From Saposhnikovia divaricata (taxonomy: Eukaryota > Streptophyta > Magnoliopsida > Apiales > Apiaceae), in contig CM071595.1 in NCBI GenBank assembly GCA_036435485.1, positions 11,460,001 through 11,524,000 of the forward strand: 64,000 nt of DNA. Direction: 5' to 3'. A program made the translations under genes and the position numbers. Positions 61,277 through 64,000 of this stretch are shown here, piece by piece (position 1 is the first letter of the stretch; each line of letters opens with the position of its first letter). The notes below the pieces were generated by a model. That model saw nothing but the letters and a program-made list of their open reading frames with translations. It ran no database searches and was not told the origin of the DNA.

Positions 61277-61640
61277 TTAGAGCGAGGATGAGTAAGAAGT
61301 AGTCTAGAATGTACATTACTCTTTACTTTCACTAGCTGAATATATATGCTCCAACTTACAAGATAACACAGGAGGCCGAAATAGACTTATAACTAAAATA
61401 TACTGTACCATTTATGAGCGGACCCAAACACCCACCATGTTTGATTGCTGTGTTATTTTGTCATAAATTGGCATGGTTTTTTTTTCTTCTGTGGGGTTGG
61501 GAGGGGGGTTTCCAGTTTCTGCGGGATGCTGATGTTTACATTATTTTTAATAGAGAGGTGGGGAACTTGAACAATTATGTTGGTTAAAATGTTTAGTTAA
61601 TAATCAAAAGGATAATGGTGATTTACTGCTCATCTATCTA
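61277..61640 (+). other. 3' flank of F-box copy 3
   Basis: Non-coding. 61480-61600 (GGTTTCCAGTTTCTGCGGGA, GAGGTGGGGAACTTGAAC) is homologous to 7200-7340 downstream of copy 1, marking the remote end of the dismembered copy 3 locus. Confidence 0.5.
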
Positions 61641-61644
61641 TTTA

Positions 61645-61962
61645 TCTACATACTATAATAAGTGAAATGGATGTAATGTGTAATTTGATTAATCTCTATA
61701 TTTGGTTATCATTTTGGTTATTCATAATTTATAATTGTTAGATTTTCAATTTAAAACAATATTAAAAGTTGTTATATAAAAAAGTCTAAATTTCGATTTC
61801 TGCCAACAGATTAATTATTCAATAATAAAAATTATTATATTTCCAAATTTAAGGTTTAAATTTTTTCAATAACATATTAATATTAATATTTATAATATCA
61901 AATTATATTATAAATAAATTATAAAATGTTAAAAAAATCCGTGTTTTGTACGGGCTTGACTT
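61645..61962 (+). mobile_element. Short Helitron-like element, second copy
   Basis: Starts TCTACATACTATAATAAG and ends in a degraded hairpin CCGTGTTTTGTACGGG (61939-61954). Shares order and words with 32041-32356 on the opposite strand. No coding content; the terminal CTAG is not intact. Confidence 0.4.
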
Positions 61963-62147
61963 GAACATGTGCAGCAGCATTAGTAACCATGAGATAATTG
62001 AACATTTTCTGATTTCTCCAGTTCGCAAGTCAAGAAAATAATACTAGTCACCCATTCTTTAGTGGTCTAATTTGGTGTCTTACTTCCCTCAATAATTTGG
62101 TGTCTACTTCCCTCAAGAATAGGATGCATGCCAGATATTTTCCGGAA

Positions 62148-62695
62148 CATGGGCTGTCCTGACCCAGTACGGTGCGACCGCACAGGGCTTATTGGGTTCA
62201 GGGGCCCAAAAGTTTATATAATTCAGTTTATACGTGTATATGTAACTAATTTGAGATTAAATTTTATGCATGCGTTCATAGTTAACGGCCCAAAACATTA
62301 TAAATAAACCATCAGTTAGTGATTGCAAGAAAATTTTTACCAACTACTATATTTAGTAGAGGTCCTTGTATAAATCTTCGCATATAAAAGGGAACTCATT
62401 ATTTTGTAGTTAAACTTTGATTTATAAAATAACTTTGATTTATAAATTTGTAAATATGTTTAAAAAATGAAAAATATGAGAGAATATTTAGTACATTATT
62501 TAAGTTCTAAGGTTTTATATTTTTATTTTAGTAAAACGTAAGCATCAAGTTTAGTAATGTGTATGAATTATGATTACATTTATACTTGGTTGAATTTCAC
62601 ATTTGAAATTAAATTTTATTTTACTGAAAAAAATTATATGAAGGGCCTAAAATTTTTTTTTGCACTGGCCCCCCGAAAGTTCAGGATCGGCCCTG
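62148..62695. mobile_element. Non-autonomous hAT element
   Basis: Termini CATGGGCTGTCCTGA...TCAGGATCGGCCCTG resemble the CAGGGCCG ends of hAT transposons. The 8-bp duplication TTCCGGAA (62140-62147, 62696-62703) is exact. The interior is AT-rich and non-coding. Confidence 0.85.
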
Positions 62696-62703
62696 TTCCG
62701 GAA

Positions 62704-63481
62704 GTATATATATATTTATATTAGCAACCAAAAAAATACTTATTTTTACAATTACATCCTTATTCTACGTAATATACTCCGTATGTTCTGTTGTATAAAA
62801 TTTCGGAATGAACTATTGATTTGAATTATAAAATTATACTATAAATTAATTATTTAAAAGTTATGATACATAACATTTAAAATTTGAATATAATGTAGAA
62901 TACTAACAACATATAATCTTTATAAAAAATTTAACACTAAAAATTTGAATTAAAAATTGATTTTAAATTTAACTTTTTACTGTAAAATTATTTTGGATAA
63001 AATTACTTTTATTGTAGAATCACTTTGAAATATTTTAATAATTTCCAATTTTTTGTAAAAAAATTGCATAATTTGATTTTGGAAATTTACTAAATAAACT
63101 CACAATTACACTTAACTGAAAAAAAAAATTAGGAATATTTTTATAAAGACAGAGGGATTCTACTATTTACAACATTAATGCATGCAACATTTATAGTTGT
63201 CGGACCTAATAAACAAAATAAAAATCAACTTTAGTCGGCGTCTGAAGACTCTGAACAGCATATAATTTTAGATTATAACGTTGGAGCAGGTTGTTTAGTT
63301 GTAGTTAAAAAAATTCATTGCCCATAAAGCATCTTTGAGTTTTTCTTATCGACTTTCACGCTTAAAACTTGGTTAGTCATTTTATCAGTGCAAACGTGGG
63401 CGCATTATAAGTTCTGAAGGCTACAGAACTGATCACTAATATCAAGCAGCAGCATAGGTAATCAGAAAAAGAGAAGGATAG
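62704..63481 (+). promoter_or_regulatory. Upstream region of the aquaporin gene
   Basis: About 780 bp between the hAT element and the aquaporin ATG. Mostly AT-rich. A TATA-like GCATTATAAG at about 63402-63411 sits some 70 bp upstream of the ATG and could be the core promoter. The leader between is purine-rich before ATG (AGAAAAAGAGAAGGATAG). No other elements could be assigned. Confidence 0.35.
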
Positions 63482-63740
63482 ATGTCAACTCCGAATAGGG
63501 ATTATGTGGAACCAGCGCCAGTGGCGATGTTTGAGATGGGAGAGCTGCTGACATGGTCATATTACAGAGCAGTAATTGCAGAGTTTGTAGCCACCCTTCT
63601 TTTCCTTTACATAATCGTCGCCATAATAATAGGCCACAAGAAGCAAGACGAACCCTGTGATGGTGTTGGCCTTCTTGGTATTTCATGGGGTGTTGGTGGC
63701 ATGATCTTCGTCCTGGTTTACTGCACTGCCGGCATATCTG
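63482..63740 (+). CDS. Plasma-membrane aquaporin (PIP2-like), exon 1, partial gene
   Basis: Water-channel protein of the MIP family, N-terminal exon only; the gene continues past the window. ATG at 63482 gives MSTPNRDYVEPAPVAMFEMG. The EPAP...W(S)YYRA approach, a first membrane helix (AVIAEFVATLLFLYIIVAIII) and a second (GISWGVGGMIFVLVYCTAGISG) are typical of PIPs, and DPCDGVGLLGI-like wording favours PIP2. The exon ends in phase 1 at TCTG|GTATAT, exactly where plant PIP genes have an intron before the GHINPAV (NPA) segment. The two NPA motifs are therefore outside the window. The N terminus is short, and MFEMGELLTW differs from common PIP2 sequence. Confidence 0.88.
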
Positions 63741-64000
63741 GTATATACTCACCACAACTACTTTAAATATTTAACTCTTTCAATTGTTCCATTTACTATA
63801 TAGGGGAATTAGAGATGATTTTGCTAGTATCATTTTAGTAGATTTTCCTAATTAATTTCGTATTCCAATATTATATATATATTTAAGCTAAAGCAGAGCT
63901 CAATCTTGGCAGTACTGGTAGGGGGAGTAAACACTAAGCCCATGTTTGTTTTAGGTGATTATAATCCTTGGAAAATTACACTATCTTTCTTCAATTTAAA
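63741..64000 (+). other. First intron of the aquaporin gene (start)
   Basis: AT-rich sequence after the GT donor at 63741. A stop codon in the continuing frame at 63764-63766 confirms it is not coding. No acceptor with an NPA-coding exon is seen before the window ends. Confidence 0.7.

Overview
The window is nuclear DNA of a flowering plant, most likely a eudicot. The evidence is the long AT-rich spacers, GT/AG introns, a plasma-membrane aquaporin exon, plant F-box/LRR genes, and a dense set of plant transposable elements (Sirevirus, chromovirus, RTE LINE, MULEs, hAT, Tourist, Stowaway, Helitron-like). I cannot name the species.

Layout. (1) 1-8.1 kb: an F-box/LRR pseudogene (copy 1), split by a 3.4 kb mudrA-type MULE deletion derivative that itself holds a Tourist MITE. 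(2) 8.1-22.3 kb: a Stowaway MITE split by a complete 13.8 kb Ty1/copia Sirevirus on the minus strand. Its 1155-bp LTRs look identical, its 5-bp target duplication is perfect, gag and pol are open, and it has a 1579-codon third ORF. (3) 22.3-37.5 kb: an AT-rich gene-poor stretch with one probable host gene (a plant RRM-like protein on the minus strand) and many small non-autonomous elements, several with exact target duplications. (4) 37.5-39.5 kb: F-box copy 2, with a premature stop. (5) 39.5-61.6 kb: F-box copy 3, cut into five pieces by a Tourist MITE, an 8.4 kb FAR1-type MULE, an apparently solo LTR (itself holding a MULE-MITE and an intact RTE LINE), and a decayed Ty3/gypsy chromovirus. 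In each case the flanks rejoin to the paralogue's sequence. (6) 59.6-62.7 kb: small MULE, Tourist, Helitron-like and hAT elements. (7) 63.5 kb to the end: exon 1 of a PIP aquaporin, running off the window.

The most interesting system is the FAR1-type MULE at 40055-48473. It has ~200-bp terminal inverted repeats and a perfect 9-bp target duplication. It encodes a complete-looking transposase, a four-exon PMD-Ulp1 fusion protein with the cysteine-protease residues in place, and a 242-aa protein with an OB-fold-like segment. The GTACCGC...GCGGTAC stem-loop seen twice in each terminal repeat returns as an 84-bp perfect palindrome between the two convergent gene sets. The second highlight is the young Sirevirus, whose LTRs and pol-ORF3 spacer carry arrays of TTCnnGAA palindromes resembling heat-shock elements.
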